From Siphonodentalium dalli (taxonomy: Eukaryota; Mollusca; Scaphopoda; Gadilida; Siphonodentaliidae), in assembly GCA_032622095.1 (NCBI GenBank), contig CP136068.1:130581989-130645988 (forward strand): DNA of 64,000 bases. Direction: 5' to 3'. Both the position numbers and the translations under genes were made by a program. The notes beneath the pieces are model-generated. The model saw only the letters and a list, made by a program, of their open reading frames with translations, was not told where the DNA came from and searched no databases. Each line of letters begins with the position of its first letter. Position 1 is the stretch's first letter. This document shows positions 10,761 through 22,790 of this stretch, in pieces.

Positions 10761-12459
10761 TAAATCCCATATTTCATGGTAAGATTAATTGAGACATTTA
10801 ATAAATTATATAATCACGAAATGCTCCATATCTAATATCAATCAGTGTGTAAATATGAACATATGTGCAAAGTGTTATGCTTTAGTCACAATTTGAACAA
10901 TTGCCTTGACAATTTGACTTAATCTACTCCACTATTTACTTCGAATCAATAAACACCGCCTACGATTTGTGTGCAGTCAGCGACTTTACGCAGCGACTAC
11001 CCATATTTGTATATATTTCAACTATATCTTCCGTCTACAATCCATTCTATTCATGTCTACATGGATTATTTTAGGATCCTATATAGTCCGGGAGCTAATA
11101 GGGGTACCCTTGCACCACCCCCCCCCTGGGACTTAACTTCACCACACTCATTTTGTTCCTTATTATGTCCTTCAACTTTTAAGCAATGTTAACAAGAAAA
11201 ACAAGTGGCCTTTTAGACTCCAGACACGATGGCGTCCATCATGGCCGCCGTTTTTCAGACAAGACCCTAAGTGAGTTTTATGCAAATTATAGCGGGAAAA
11301 TCTTGTATAATGTATACGAAGACATAAGTGAAGACATAATGACAGTTTTTTTTAGCCGATATTGAAACTCACCATCCAAGATGGCCGCCAAAATGGCCGC
11401 CGGAAGTTGAAAATAAGACATTTTTTCACAAATATCTTCCAGATCAATTCATGCTGTTTGGAACTGGTTGAGTAATGCAACTTTATTTTGTGTTTTGTAT
11501 ATTAAATGATCATTGGAGCAATTAAATATGCAATTATTGGGGTCCTAGCCCCTTCCGATCCCTCAAACATTCGATTTTACAGATTGCGGTACAAAATTTC
11601 ACAAAAAATCACAATTGGGATTCTAGTCATATTTCAACAAGAAATGAACAGAACTTTGTAATATAAGTGAGCCATATCATTACCTATGAATATTCCAAAT
11701 CACTGGAACCAAAATTCTTACTTTGGCTCAAAATGGCTGCCAATATGGCCGCCATAATATGGAAATGGTAAATATTACACCAGCATGTCCTGCAATCGCT
11801 TACACGTTGTGGTTGATGTATAAAATTGGCTATTCTGCATTATATACATTGAATACTAACATGTATGATGCACCATGGTTAATTATTACTATTGTCACCA
11901 CTGACATCGTCAAAACTATTGGACTTTTCTCTCAAAAACTTGACATAGATATTGGCAAAAATTCACTTTTCAGGTTTGGACCATTTTTCAGGTAAAATAT
12001 AACTATCTTTGGATTGAAAGGTGTTTATTGTTTTGGTCTATGTTAAATGTGTCACTACGGTCTGTATAGACCAAATTGCTCAAGATGGCTTCCAAAATGG
12101 CAACCAAATTTGTAAAATGTTAATTGTTTACATATATCCCGAACATTCGATGCATTATCCGAAAAGTTAGCAAATTGTGACTTACTTGGTTATTATACGT
12201 GTTAGTTAATTAACTGACAACTACATGTTCTATTCTGGTTGTCCCAGTTCCGTATGGGGCATGACAAATCCATTTTAAAGTATGTAATTTTGCCGAGAAC
12301 CTCTTTTGTGATTTTGGCCATATTTATCGAAAGGAAATGGGCAGAACTTTGAGACAGAACTGAGATGTACCATAATCTTTGGCTATTCTGGTCCATTATG
12401 ATAAAATAAATGTCAACAGGATATAGTGTGGATGCCAAGATGGTAGCCATGGAGTTACT

Positions 12460-14060
12460 CTTTGGTCATATGTGAGGTAAATAGGTATACAGGGAGTTAC
12501 TGTATGTCATGACTGATGTGAGTAGGTATACAATGAGTGACTATATGGGTTGTGCATGGTAAGATGCATCTAGGTATACAGGGAGAGGTCATGGTCAGGT
12601 GTGAGGTGAATCGGTATGCATGGAGTGACTGTATGGTGTGTGATTGTGTATATCCAGAACGGGTGCACCCGGTATGACTGTATGGTCATTGGTGTAGTTT
12701 ATGGATATGGCTACATGGTCATCTATGTGTTGGTTATGTATATATGGAGTCACTGTAAGGTCATGGTGGGATGTACATGTGTTGTCTGTATGGTCATGGA
12801 TGGTATGTGTGGATAAATAGGGAGTGTTTTATAGTTATGGGTAATGTGTATAGGTATACGTGGAGTGACTGTACGGTCAAGATTGAATATGAATACCTGG
12901 AGTAAGCTGGGTGGACATTATCGAGCGTGTGGGCATATATGGATTGTACTTGTAGTAACGGGTGGGGTGTATATCTATATATCTCGTGGATGTATTATCA
13001 CTGGTGGGTATATAGGGCTTAGATGTATTATCATGGATGGCGTGTATGATTATACAGTGAATTGCTGAATTGTCATGTGTGAGGTGTATATGCAAGTATG
13101 GTTTGTTTGAGTGGTCGTGTGTCCGGGGTTTTTTTTAACTGGAAGGACTGAATTGCCATTAGTGACGTTTACATGTATACCTGGAGTGAATCTATGGTCT
13201 AGGGTGGGCTGCATATGTATATTGAATGGTTATATGTGTATGTGTGTCGAATAGGTATACAGGTAGTGACTGTATGGTTAATGGTGAGATGAGTACATGT
13301 AGGTATACAAGTAGTAACTGTATGATCATAAATGTAATGAACACCTATACAGGGGGTGACTGAATGGTCACGTGTCAGGCGTATGAGTATACCTGGTGTT
13401 CCTCTTTGGTGACTCGTGGTGATATGGTCATGTGTATGTTATACCAGTATACACATGTGTTGCTTTATTGTCATGAGCGAGGGATATGTCTATACAGAGA
13501 GTGGCTACTGATATGGCTGGGGTGTATTAGTATATATTGAGTGGCTATTCGGCTATGGTGTGACAAATAGGGATACAGGAAGTAACATGGCCAATGTTGA
13601 GGTGAATATGTATGGATTGACCATGACCATGTATGAATTTTGAATAGGTACACACGGGGTGGCTATATGGCCATAGGTCAGGTGAAGTAGTATACCAGGT
13701 GACATGGGTGAGGGTATGTGTATGAAGCGAGTGGCTATATGGCAATTGGCGAGGTGCATATGTATACCGGAGTCACTTTATGGTAATTGTTGTGGTGTCG
13801 ATGTATATATTGATTGTCTATTTGACCATGCGTTTGGAGAATAGGTATACAGGAGATGACCTTATGGCCAATGGTGAGATGAATGGGTATACAAGGAGTG
13901 ACTATATTGTTATGGGTCATGTTTAGGAGTATACCCGGTGTACCTGCATTGTGGCGCGTGGCTGTATGGTCACCCGTGGTCATGGGTCAGGTGTACATGT
14001 ATACAATACTATATTGTTATATCTGTGGTGTTTATGTACATATGTAATGACTGTGTGATA
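12460..14060 (-). repeat. ~42-bp minisatellite, left arm of palindrome 2
   Basis: Units read 'gtgaggtgtataggtatacagggagtgactgtatggtcatg', the inverse of the right-arm units. About 38 degenerate units are estimated from length. ORFs in all frames here are repeat by-products. Confidence 0.85.
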
Positions 14061-14064
14061 ATGG

Positions 14065-14155
14065 GTGGCTATCGCTTTCCGTGATATGACTCTCTGCCAT
14101 GACATCTCTATTGATTAACATATCCTTGAGTTATTGTGGAAAGCGATAGCCACCC
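14065..14155. repeat. Centre of palindrome 2
   Basis: 'gggtggctatcgctttcc' and 'ggaaagcgatagccaccc' face each other across a ~55-bp loop containing 'gattaacatatccttgagtta'. The same loop motif occurs at about 7445-7493, which identifies the centre of palindrome 1. Confidence 0.85.
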
Positions 14156-14780
14156 AAGGTACACATGTACAACACACCCACTACCACAGTCACTCCATAT
14201 GTACATAAACACCACACAAATGACAACATAGTTACCCACTTATACACGTACACCTGCTGATACAGCCATACTTGGTTATACCCGTATATACCACAAATGA
14301 CGATACAGCCACGAGTCACCATGCATGAACCCTAAGTATACACCTACACCCGACACATGACCATACCGTCACTATATGTATACATATTCACTACATTCAC
14401 GACCATACAGTCACTCATTGTATACATATTCACCTCAGCATGGACCATACAGCCACTACATGTATACCTATTCGCCATACCATGACAATATAGTCAATCC
14501 AGGTATACATATGCACATCACTAATGGTGAGCCCTTCCAGATATACCAATACCCGCAGATACGACCACTCATAAGTTCCATACTTGCCATACTCATACAA
14601 GCCATCCATGATCATACATCTACTCCCCATACACCACAAATGATAACACATCCACAACATATATAGATATGCATCCCACCGTTACCAACAGGGCACTCCC
14701 TATATACAAACACATCATTCATGACCATACAATAACTCCATGTATACCTATTATCCTCATCTATGGTCCTAGGGTAACTC
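14156..14780 (+). repeat. ~42-bp minisatellite, right arm of palindrome 2
   Basis: Units such as 'cacgaccatacagtcactcattgtatacatattcacctcag' in tandem, about 15 copies, opposite in orientation to 12,460-14,060. Confidence 0.85.
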
Positions 14781-16060
14781 CATGACTGCCATCTTGGCTT
14801 CCACGGTTCCACCCTGTATCTAGTTTTTTTACCATAATGGGCCAGAATATCCACATGTCATGGTTCATCTTAGTTCCGCATCAAAGTTCTGCCCATTTCC
14901 TTTCAATAGTATTCTCCGCAAAATTCCATACTGCAACTTTAAAATGAATTTGCATGCCCCACACGGAACTGAGACAAACATAATTGAACGTAGTTGTCAG
15001 TTAATTAACTAACACGTACAATAACCAAATGAGTCACAATTTCCTACCTTTTTCGGATAACGCTGAGAATAATGTTCTCTGAACACCGTAGTGTGACATA
15101 TTTAAGATAGACCAAAACAATAAACACCTTTGATACCAAAGATAATTGCATTTTACTTGAACAAATGGTCGAACCATGAAAAGTGAATTTTTGCCGATAT
15201 TGATGTCAAGTTTGTGAGAGAAAAATACAATATTTCTGGTGATGTCAGTGGTGACAATAGTAAAAATGATCCGTGGTACATCAGACATGTTAGTATGCAA
15301 TGTATAGAATACAGTTTAGCCAATTGTATACATCAACCACAACTTGTAAGCGATTGCAGGACACCCTGGGGCAATATTTACCAATTTCCATATTTTGGCG
15401 GCCATTTTCGCAGCCATTTTGAGCCAAGGTAAGATTTTTGGTTCCAGAGAGTTGGAATATTCATAGGTAATAATATGCCTCACTTACATAACAATGTTCT
15501 TTTCATTTCTTGTTGAAATATGACTAGAATCCCAATTGTGATTTTTTTGTAAAATTTTCTACCGCGTTCTGTAAAATCGAATTTATGAGGGATCGGAAGG
15601 GGCTAGGACCCCATTAATTGCATATTTAATTGCTCCAATGATCAGTTAATGTACAAAACACAAAATAAAGTCATATTACTCAACCAGTTCCAAACAGCAT
15701 GAATTGATCTAGAAGATATTTGTGAAAAAATGTCTTATTTTCAACTTCCGGCGCCCATTTTGGCGGCCATCTTGGATGGTGAGTTTCAATTTTGGCCGAA
15801 AAAAGTGTCATTATGTCTTAGCTTCACGAAAATATATACATTTGTATACATTTTACAAGATTTTCCCGCTATAATTTGCATAAAACTGACTTAGGGTCTG
15901 GTCTGAAAAACGGCGGCCACGATGGACGCCATCTTGTCTGGAGTCTAAAAGGCCACTTTCTTTGTTGTTAACATTGCTTAAAAGTTGAAGGACATAATAA
16001 GGAACAAAATGAGTGGGTTGAAGTTAAGTCCCAGGGGGGGGGGTACAAGCTCCCGGACTA

Positions 16061-18125
16061 ATATGACTTATGGTACACGTTTCACAAACTGGGAACTGTC
16101 ATTTTCATGGGCGAATTAATGCCAGCCTCCAGCGCGGTGACTCACGGGGTGAATGCCTTTAAGGATTTATGAATAGTCAAGGCCTGTTTTCTGTAAACAA
16201 TTCGCCTTTATGTTCCATGTCTCTTGCAACACATGTTCCTTCGGTGAGGTTCCCGGGGTCAATAATAGACCATTTTGGTGTACATGTGTCACGCAAACAG
16301 TCAGTTATTGACTGCATAATTTTAGACGACGACGACGCCTTGGGTGTTTCCAATCATCGCTCGTTATACTCCATGTGGATATCAATGTGACATCATATCA
16401 ATATTCAAATAATGATCATTTCAAGCATACATTCAATTGGAAAAATAAGTCCGCACAAAAACGTGGACACATGCTAGCTACCACACCCCATGCATCCGGA
16501 CATGCTCGTAGCGGAAGACATGCTCGTAGCGGAATAACCACATGGCCCGCGATTTGCACATCGTCTTTAGTTGTCGTAAGTTATTTCATAAAAACACGGT
16601 TTATTGTACCTTGATTTTTTTTAACGTTAACAGCGATAATCGGTCTACAGAAATGAGCGATTGTGGTTTCCGCAATTTGGATATTACTGTTCGATAATCG
16701 GGTTTTATACGAAAATTATGACCTGAAATACTTACTTGATTTTATCAAATGTTAATGAATATTTGCATTGACACATTATATAACATACAGTCTCTCAAAG
16801 TATGATATCTTAGCTTCAAAATGAACTGGACATGTTTGCGATGTAAATCATATTAGTGCCCGAAAAATTAGATTCCATGGAGGCACTCACTCGATTTTGG
16901 GGCATGTCTATAGCAAACGTAAAACTTGCTATGATGTGCTCATATAGCATCGGGTGATATGCTCGTAGCATTATATAAAATATGTATATATGCGAGAGAA
17001 TCGCACTTTTGTTTACTAAAAAGAGCGTCTAGGTATTGTAAAATAGAATCCATCGGAGGCACCAAATATCTGCTTTTAGACTAAATATCTTTGAACAATC
17101 GTCGGTATGGTATACACTTTACTAATAGCCCACATGTGCTATGAAAAACATGGTCACAAGAAATTAATGGCATACAATTAAATTGATAGTCAATGAAATG
17201 GTGGAATTAACGATATAAATATATGTGAAGGAATAAGACACATCATGTGGTAAGCAGCAAGTGTAGGTAACAATTCATAATGGTGAATCATTTGGATGCC
17301 ATGAAAGGAAGGCGTCGCTTATTAGTTAGCGAGCCGATGTTGGCATATGCCATATATGTCTGAAGAGCCAGAACTAATTAAAGAATAGATTAATGTTTGG
17401 TTTATATATATACGCTAATGACGTATAGCGGTCATTAGTCTATTCCTTTGTCTGTCCTGACCGATGGGTGAACTGAAGTGGTTACATCATACTGGCTTTC
17501 CTTTGTGGCTAGCCTTGCATAACTCCCTACTACCAGTTCAGGTCGCGCCAGAAGGTCAGACCCTGTGGAATGTTTGGAGCAGCTAGAGTTCAGATTATAT
17601 TCCCTTCTTCCCATCGATAAGTTAAGATAGATATATTTAGTATGTACCATCACGTCCCTTGAATAAGATAGGGATAGGGTGCGTTATTCTACACATATAT
17701 AGTGTACTACCGTAAGGGTGTGATTATACTCAGACAATATTATGGATTAAAATGTTGGCGGTATAGATTGCAAGCCCAGTTTGGGTCCTCCATATGAAGT
17801 TTATCTGATCAACGACTGCATTGATTAAGAGAACCTACCACCACTCCCAGGTCTCCCTCGTTGGATTTTATGTCTCCCATTCTACTAAGGGTACGACCAG
17901 ACTTGTCTATTATAGCCTTTATATCTGTATGCTTCGTAAAACAAACGTATAGTCTTAGTTTCCCTTTTAATGCGAATGCCTCATATTTTAGTTGTCAATT
18001 CCGTTTATTTTTAATCTGAGATAAGAGCAATTTTTATACCTTTATTGTTTATTTTAAAAAGCAAAATGCCTCATATTTTAGTTATCAAATACGTTAATCT
18101 CAGATAAGAGCCTTATTTATACATA
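16061..18125. other. No gene seen
   Basis: AT-rich sequence with no recognisable coding region or element. A short local duplication ('gacatgctcgtagcgga', twice at about 16,499-16,533) and a paired 'ctcatattttagttatcaa..cgtt.atct.agataagagc' duplication (17,970-18,115) are the only structures noted. Confidence 0.4.
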
Positions 18126-18147
18126 TCTCATATATATTTTGAAGACC

Positions 18148-18185
<38 letters not shown>

Positions 18186-18648
18186 CTTAATACAAATCTA
18201 CGATTCTCGACCGATCGGGACGAAACTTGGTACGTGTGTGTAGTTTGACCAGGCGGTGGTCGTTGTCGTATTGGCGAGCCCGTGCGACGCCCGTGCAGCG
18301 CATGCGCAGACGAGATCTCGGAAACGGGTAGAGCTATCGACTTGAAATTTGGTATGTGAATGTATCTTGCCCCGAGTACGAATTTTATCGGGTCGCCGAG
18401 CCCGTGCGACACCAGCTTCGCGCATGCGCAGACCAGATCTCGGAAACGGGTGGAGCTATCGACTTGAAATTTGGTATGTGAAGTATCTTGCCCCGGATAC
18501 GATTTTTATCGGGTCGCCGAGCCCGTCCGGCGCCAGCTTCGCGCATGCGCAGACCAGATCTAGGAAACGGGTAGAGCTATCGACTTGAAATTTGGTTTTT
18601 GAATAGCCCGGACAACGTCGCCCGGACAACGTCGGGCTCATCGGCTAG
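18126..18648 (+). mobile_element. Helitron-like element, copy 1
   Basis: Starts TCTCATATATATTTTGAAG after a host A. It ends with a hairpin (GCCCGGacaacgtCGGGC) followed by TCATCGGCTAG, which is the 5'-TC / 3'-hairpin-CTRR layout of Helitrons. A (CTGT)n tract lies behind the 5' end, then 'cgaccgatcgggacgaaacttggtacgtgtgtg', then three ~122-bp tandem units each holding CGCGCATGCGCAGA. It is non-autonomous, with no Rep/helicase coding. The last hairpin is partly duplicated ('cccggacaacgtcg' twice). Confidence 0.75.
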
Positions 18649-19205
18649 TCTCATATATATTTTGAAGACCTCTGTCTGTCTGTCTGTTTGTCTGTCTGTC
18701 ATTAATACAAATCTACGATTCTCGACCGATCGGGACGAAACTTGGTACGTGTGTGTAGTTTGACCAGGCGGTGGACGTTGTCGTATTGGCGAGCCCGTGC
18801 GGCGCCCGATTCGCGCATGCGCAGATGAGATCTCGGAAACGGGTGGAGCTATCGACTTGAAATTTGCTATGTGAATGTATCTTGCCCCGATACGAATTTT
18901 ATCGGGTCGCCGAGCCCGTGCGACGCCAGCTTCGCGCATGCGCAGACGAGATCTCGGAAACGAGTGGAGCTATCGACATGAAATTTGGTATGTGAATGTA
19001 TCTTGCCCCGGATACGAATTTTATCGGGTCACCGAGCCCGTGCGACGCCAGCTTCGCGCATGCGCAGACCAGATCTCGGAAACGGGTAGAGCTATCGACT
19101 TGAAATTTGGTTTTTGAATAGCCCGGTCAACGTCGGGCTGGGTAGAGCGATCGACTAGAAATTTGGTTTTTGAATAGCCCGGACAACGTCGGGCACATCA
19201 GCTAG
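18649..19205 (+). mobile_element. Helitron-like element, copy 2
   Basis: Begins TC immediately after the CTAG of copy 1, with no host base between. Three ~122-bp units follow. Its 3' end carries a partial second terminus ('gcccggtcaacgtcgggctgggtagagcgatcgactagaaattt') before the final hairpin and CTAG. Confidence 0.75.
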
Positions 19206-19823
19206 TCTCATATATATTTTGAAGACCTCTGTCTGTTTGTTTGTATGTCTGTCATTTATACAAATCTACGATTCTCGACCGATCGGGACGAAACTTGGTA
19301 CGTGTGTGTAGTTTGACCAGGCGGTCGACGTTGTCGTATTGGCGAGCCCGTGCGGCGCCCGTTTCGCGCATGCGCAGACGAGATATCCGAAAAGGGTGGA
19401 GCTATCGACTTGAAATTTGCTATGTGAATGTATCTTGCACCGGATACGAATTTTATCGGGTCGTCGAGCCCGTGCGACGCCAGGTTCGCGCATGCGCAGA
19501 CGAAATATCGGAAACGGTGGAGCTATCGACTTGAAATTTGCTATGTGAGTGTATCTTGCCCCGGATACGAATTTTATCGGGTCGCCAAGCCCGTGCGACA
19601 CCAGCTTCGCACATGCGCAGACCAGATCTCGGAAACGGGTGGAGCTATCGACTTGAAATTTGGTATGTGAATGTATCTTGCCCCGGATACGATTTTTGTC
19701 GGGTCGCCGAGCCCGTGCGATGCAAGCTTCGCGCATGCGCAAACCAGATCTCGGAAACGGGTGGAGCTATCGACTTGAAATTTGGTTTTTGAATAGCCCG
19801 GACAACGTCGGGCTCATCTGCTA
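19206..19823 (+). mobile_element. Helitron-like element, copy 3
   Basis: Begins TC directly after the CTAG of copy 2. It holds four ~122-bp units, one more than copies 1 and 2. The 3' hairpin is followed by TCATCTGCTA and then the TC of the next element, so the last R of CTRR is missing. A 158-codon minus-strand frame here is a by-product of the 122-bp repeat. Confidence 0.72.
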
Positions 19824-20444
19824 TCTATTATATATTTTGGAAGATCTGTCTGTGTGTGTGTGTGTGTCTGTCTGTCTATCTGTCTGTACTCGATGGACTC
19901 GAAAACGGCCGAGCCGATTTCGATGAAACTTGGTATGTGGGGGTATTTTCGGCCGGGGAGTGACATGAGCCTATTAATTTGCCCGTGCGACGTGACCTTG
20001 ACCTTGAAATCGGGTAATTTCAAGGTCAAACGCCCGAATATCACGGGATTTCGATGAAACTTGGTATGTGGGGGTACCTTCGGCCGGGCAGTGACATATA
20101 CCTATAAATTTGCCCGTGCGATGTGACCTTGAAATCGGGTCATTTCAAGGTCAAACGCCCGAGTATCACGGGATTTCGATGAAACTTGGTATGTGGGGGT
20201 ACTTTCGTATGGGGAGTCTCATAAGAATATTCATTTGCCCGTGCGACGTGACCTTGACCTTGAAATCGGGTCAATTCAAGGTCAAATCGCCAATTTTGAT
20301 GGGATTTCGACGAAATTTTATACATAGGGTTATTTGTGTCCACTGAGTGTTTTGGACGGGTCAAATCGTGACCCCAACCTGATCTTGACCTTCAAAATTA
20401 TCAATTCAAGGTCAAAGCCCGGACGAAGTCGGGTCACCTTCTAA
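19824..20444 (+). mobile_element. Helitron-like element, copy 4 (different body)
   Basis: Same 5' head (TC..ATATATTTTGGAAGATCTGTC, GT/CTGT tract) and same 3' logic (GCCCGGacgaagtCGGGtcaccttCTAA). The body is a different ~125-bp repeat: 'gatttcgatgaaacttggtatgtgggggta..cttcgg' then 'tgcccgtgcgacgtgaccttgaccttgaaatcggg', about three and a half units. It is a related family sharing ends with copies 1-3. Confidence 0.72.
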
Positions 20445-20632
20445 TCTCATATATATTTTGAAGACCTCTGTTTGTCTGTCTGTCTGTATGTCTGTCTGTA
20501 TGTCATTTATTTTAAATTTTAAATTTGCTATGTGAATGTATCTTGCCCCGGATACGAATTATATCGGGTCGCCGAGCCCGTGCGACACCAGCTTCGCGCA
20601 TGCGCAGACGAGATCTCGGAAACGGGTGGAGG
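20445..20632 (+). mobile_element. Helitron-like element, copy 5, truncated
   Basis: Begins TC straight after the CTAA of copy 4. After the head and (CTGT)n it jumps into the middle of one 122-bp unit and stops without a 3' hairpin, running into the next repeat. Confidence 0.7.
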
Positions 20633-20988
20633 TATGACGAATAACATTTTTGAAATTGACAAGCATATGTGTCCAATTTTAAACTTTGAGGGACCAAATC
20701 TCCGACATTTTCCAACGGATTAATTTGGAACTTGGGACCACCCCCTCCCCAAACTCACAAAACTGAACCGAACCTGGCAGATTTTGGCGCACCACTTGCG
20801 CTCTTTATTCCGGTCATACCAGCGTGTGACACGGCTTTTAATGTCGAATACTTTCAGAGGAGTTGCGGTCGTTAGCCGATCAGCGCAAAACACGCGAATT
20901 TCCACGACCAACAACTCTGGTGTTTCTAATCGGATTTCAAAATTTCGTTTTGCTTTATGATCAACTTCACTCGTGGAATGCGCATACC
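20633..20988 (-). repeat. Dispersed repeat, left half
   Basis: Matches about 56,730-57,143, with a ~70-bp deletion after 'ccaacggatta'. It contains 'gagggaccaaatctccgacattttcc', 'ctggcagattttggcgcaccac' and 'ggagttgcggtcgttagccgatcagcgc'. The repeat resumes at 24,001 after the inserted element. Confidence 0.8.
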
Positions 20989-21719
20989 TAAAACCCCTGT
21001 CACACTCAGGACGGCGCTCTCACTGCGCTGCAAAAGTACCAACATATGACTAACACGCAGGAGGAGCGCCGAAAACTGTCGAAAATTGTCAAACTTTTAA
21101 AACAAAGTATGCTCCTATTGCGTTCCTACTTTGTCAAGTCTCACGCTCTTAGTGCGTTCAAGTCGCTGTCATTGTGATGCTAGTACGTTCTCAATAAGTT
21201 CGCAAAACGCTCTCGGCGCGGGCGCGGAGTGTATAGATAGCGCCTTCTGCGTTCTCCAGTCATAGTCAGTTTTTAGGTTATGGGGAAAATACCCAACACT
21301 CCGCAATAAATTGGCTGTCCGATTAAACAACTGTCACACTCCACTGCGATCAGGCCGGCTCTTACATTGCGCTGAAAAATAATCAAAGCGCCAAGCAAAG
21401 CGCAGCAAGGTATCCAATAACGTATTGGTGACGCAGTGGACACTGGATAGGACGGGAGAGGGTCTCTGTGATCGCTCCAGAGCGCCAGAGCGCCGCGCTT
21501 GTTTTGTGCATGCACAAATCAAGCGCAGAGGTTCGGCGTTCTGACCAGGCGTATTACCGTCGCCATGACAGCGCAAAGCGTACAAACAACGCAATGACAA
21601 CGACTTGAACGCATTAAGAGCGTTTACGCCGTGGTGGAAACGCAGTGAGAGCGTGTGAGAGCGTGAGACTTGACAAAGCAGGAACGAAATGGGTCGTACA
21701 AACAGGGACGTGACTTGAG

Positions 21720-22090
21720 GGTTTCCGTTGGGGGTGTCAAGCTTGGGAAATTCCAACTGCACCCCCCTTGAGTTAGAATCAGACCGAACACAAGTTTTGC
21801 ATAATTCCATTTGCACCCCCCCCCCCCCTTGCACATTAGTGTTTAGGCCTAATATCCTATATCTTCATAAACCATGGTTCTATATTCCGGTATGAGAACA
21901 TTCAGATATTTTAACCTGAAACATTTCATAAATCCTAATATCTAGTGGTCTAACTCCATACAATTGCACACGGCTACGGGCAAGAGACCACGACATCACT
22001 GAGCTGACCATCGTTGTTCGGTCGGTGTGATAAAAATTTTGAAATTCGAACAAGAAAATCGCAAATCCTAGCATCCAGACTGGCCTCAAC
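21720..22090 (-). repeat. Dispersed repeat, inverse of 41,650-42,060
   Basis: Shares 'gcataattccatttgcacccccc', 'ctcttgcccgtagccgtgtgca' (as complement), 'accatggttctatat' and 'atctagtggtctaactcc' with the copy inside the hAT element at 41-42 kb. It lies within the TIR composite. Confidence 0.75.
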
Positions 22091-22790
22091 TAAATCTTTT
22101 CTATATAGTGTTGGACATTTTAAACCTCATACCCCCCCTCAGGTTGTAAAATTCTCCAACTGATGACCACAAAGTTTGACCAAATGTAGTAAAATATTGT
22201 TAAACTTATTAGCATTTTTGTATTGGCCACAGGGGAGAGGCAATGACACACCAGGCCGACCATGGTTCGGCCCGGTGTGCGAAAATTTTGTAATCTGAAC
22301 AAGAAAATCGCAAATTCCTAGCATCTAGACTAGCGTCAAGCATTCTTAGAGTTGGAACTTTCAAACCTGACACCCCACTTAGGTTGGATAATTTTCAACT
22401 GATGACAATTCCAATGACAATGTTGACCAAATGTATGAGAATATTGTTTTCTTAAATTAACTAGCAGTTTTTGACTGGCCACGGGGGAGGGACCAGGACA
22501 CAAGATTTCCAAGTGTTAGAACTTTCCAACCTGTCACCTTCCTGAGGTTGGAAAATTTCCAACTGATGACCATTTCAGTCCAAAATTTTGACAAAAATAG
22601 GAAAATATTGGTCCAAAAACAATTAATTCCCCCCAATAAATTGTTTGAAAATCAAACTACAAGAACATTTCAACCTATTATTGGTGTGAAATTTCCAACT
22701 AATGTTTTTGCAGGTATGAAATTTCCAACTGTTGAAAATTTTAACCAAAGTTGGGGGGGGGGTGATACACCCCCCATGTCGCCACGTCTC
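22091..22790 (+). repeat. ~220-bp tandem repeat, three units
   Basis: Repeats of 'aaacctgacaccccac(tt)aggttggaaaattttccaactgatgacca...ttgaccaaatgt..aaaatattgtt...tggccac.ggggag'. Units start near 22,118, 22,360 and 22,525 and decay into short 'gaaatttccaact' pieces. A G-run (22,751-22,760) follows. Confidence 0.65.

Larger units (their letters stand above)
6838..10936. mobile_element. Foldback-type giant palindrome 1
   Basis: The ends are inverted: 'tagagtagatt..aattgttcactttgtgactaaagcat' at 6842-6890 pairs with the complement of about 10,880-10,934, and 6990-7060 pairs with about 10,740-10,830. Further in, 7125-7180 ('gtgtttattgttttgatccgtcttaaatgcctcac') pairs with about 10,020-10,060. 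The central motif 'gattaacatatgcttgagtta..ggaaagtgatagccacc' at about 7445-7493 is the same as the centre of palindrome 2. The left arm is only ~0.6 kb and the right arm ~3.4 kb, so the left arm appears to have lost its minisatellite and inner sequence. No coding region was recognised. Confidence 0.75.
11084..16060. mobile_element. Foldback-type giant palindrome 2 (~5 kb)
   Basis: The termini are inverted copies: TAGTCCGGGAGCT at 11,084 and AGCTCCCGGACTA ending at 16,060, followed on both sides by a poly-G/C-flanked '(t)gggacttaac', 'ccttattatgtccttcaacttttaagcaatgttaac' and 'ggcggccat' blocks. The arms run about 11,084-12,460 and 14,780-16,060. Inside them are minisatellites in opposite orientation, meeting at a centre (about 14,065-14,155) with 'ggtggctatcgctttcc' and its complement. 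The flanking trinucleotide is ATA on both sides, a possible target duplication. The left arm is longer because its minisatellite has expanded. No transposase was seen. Confidence 0.85.

Noticed and set aside
7500-14780. Regular short repeats as a CRISPR-like array
   Set aside because: The units are degenerate along their length, with no constant repeat/variable spacer pattern, in a eukaryotic context.
19266-19742. 158-codon minus-strand ORF
   Set aside because: It lies wholly in the 122-bp Helitron repeat and its sequence repeats with that period; opposite frames are open too.
21334-21834. 166-codon minus-strand ORF
   Set aside because: It spans AGCGC-rich subterminal repeats of a TIR element and a poly-C run, with no recognisable domain.
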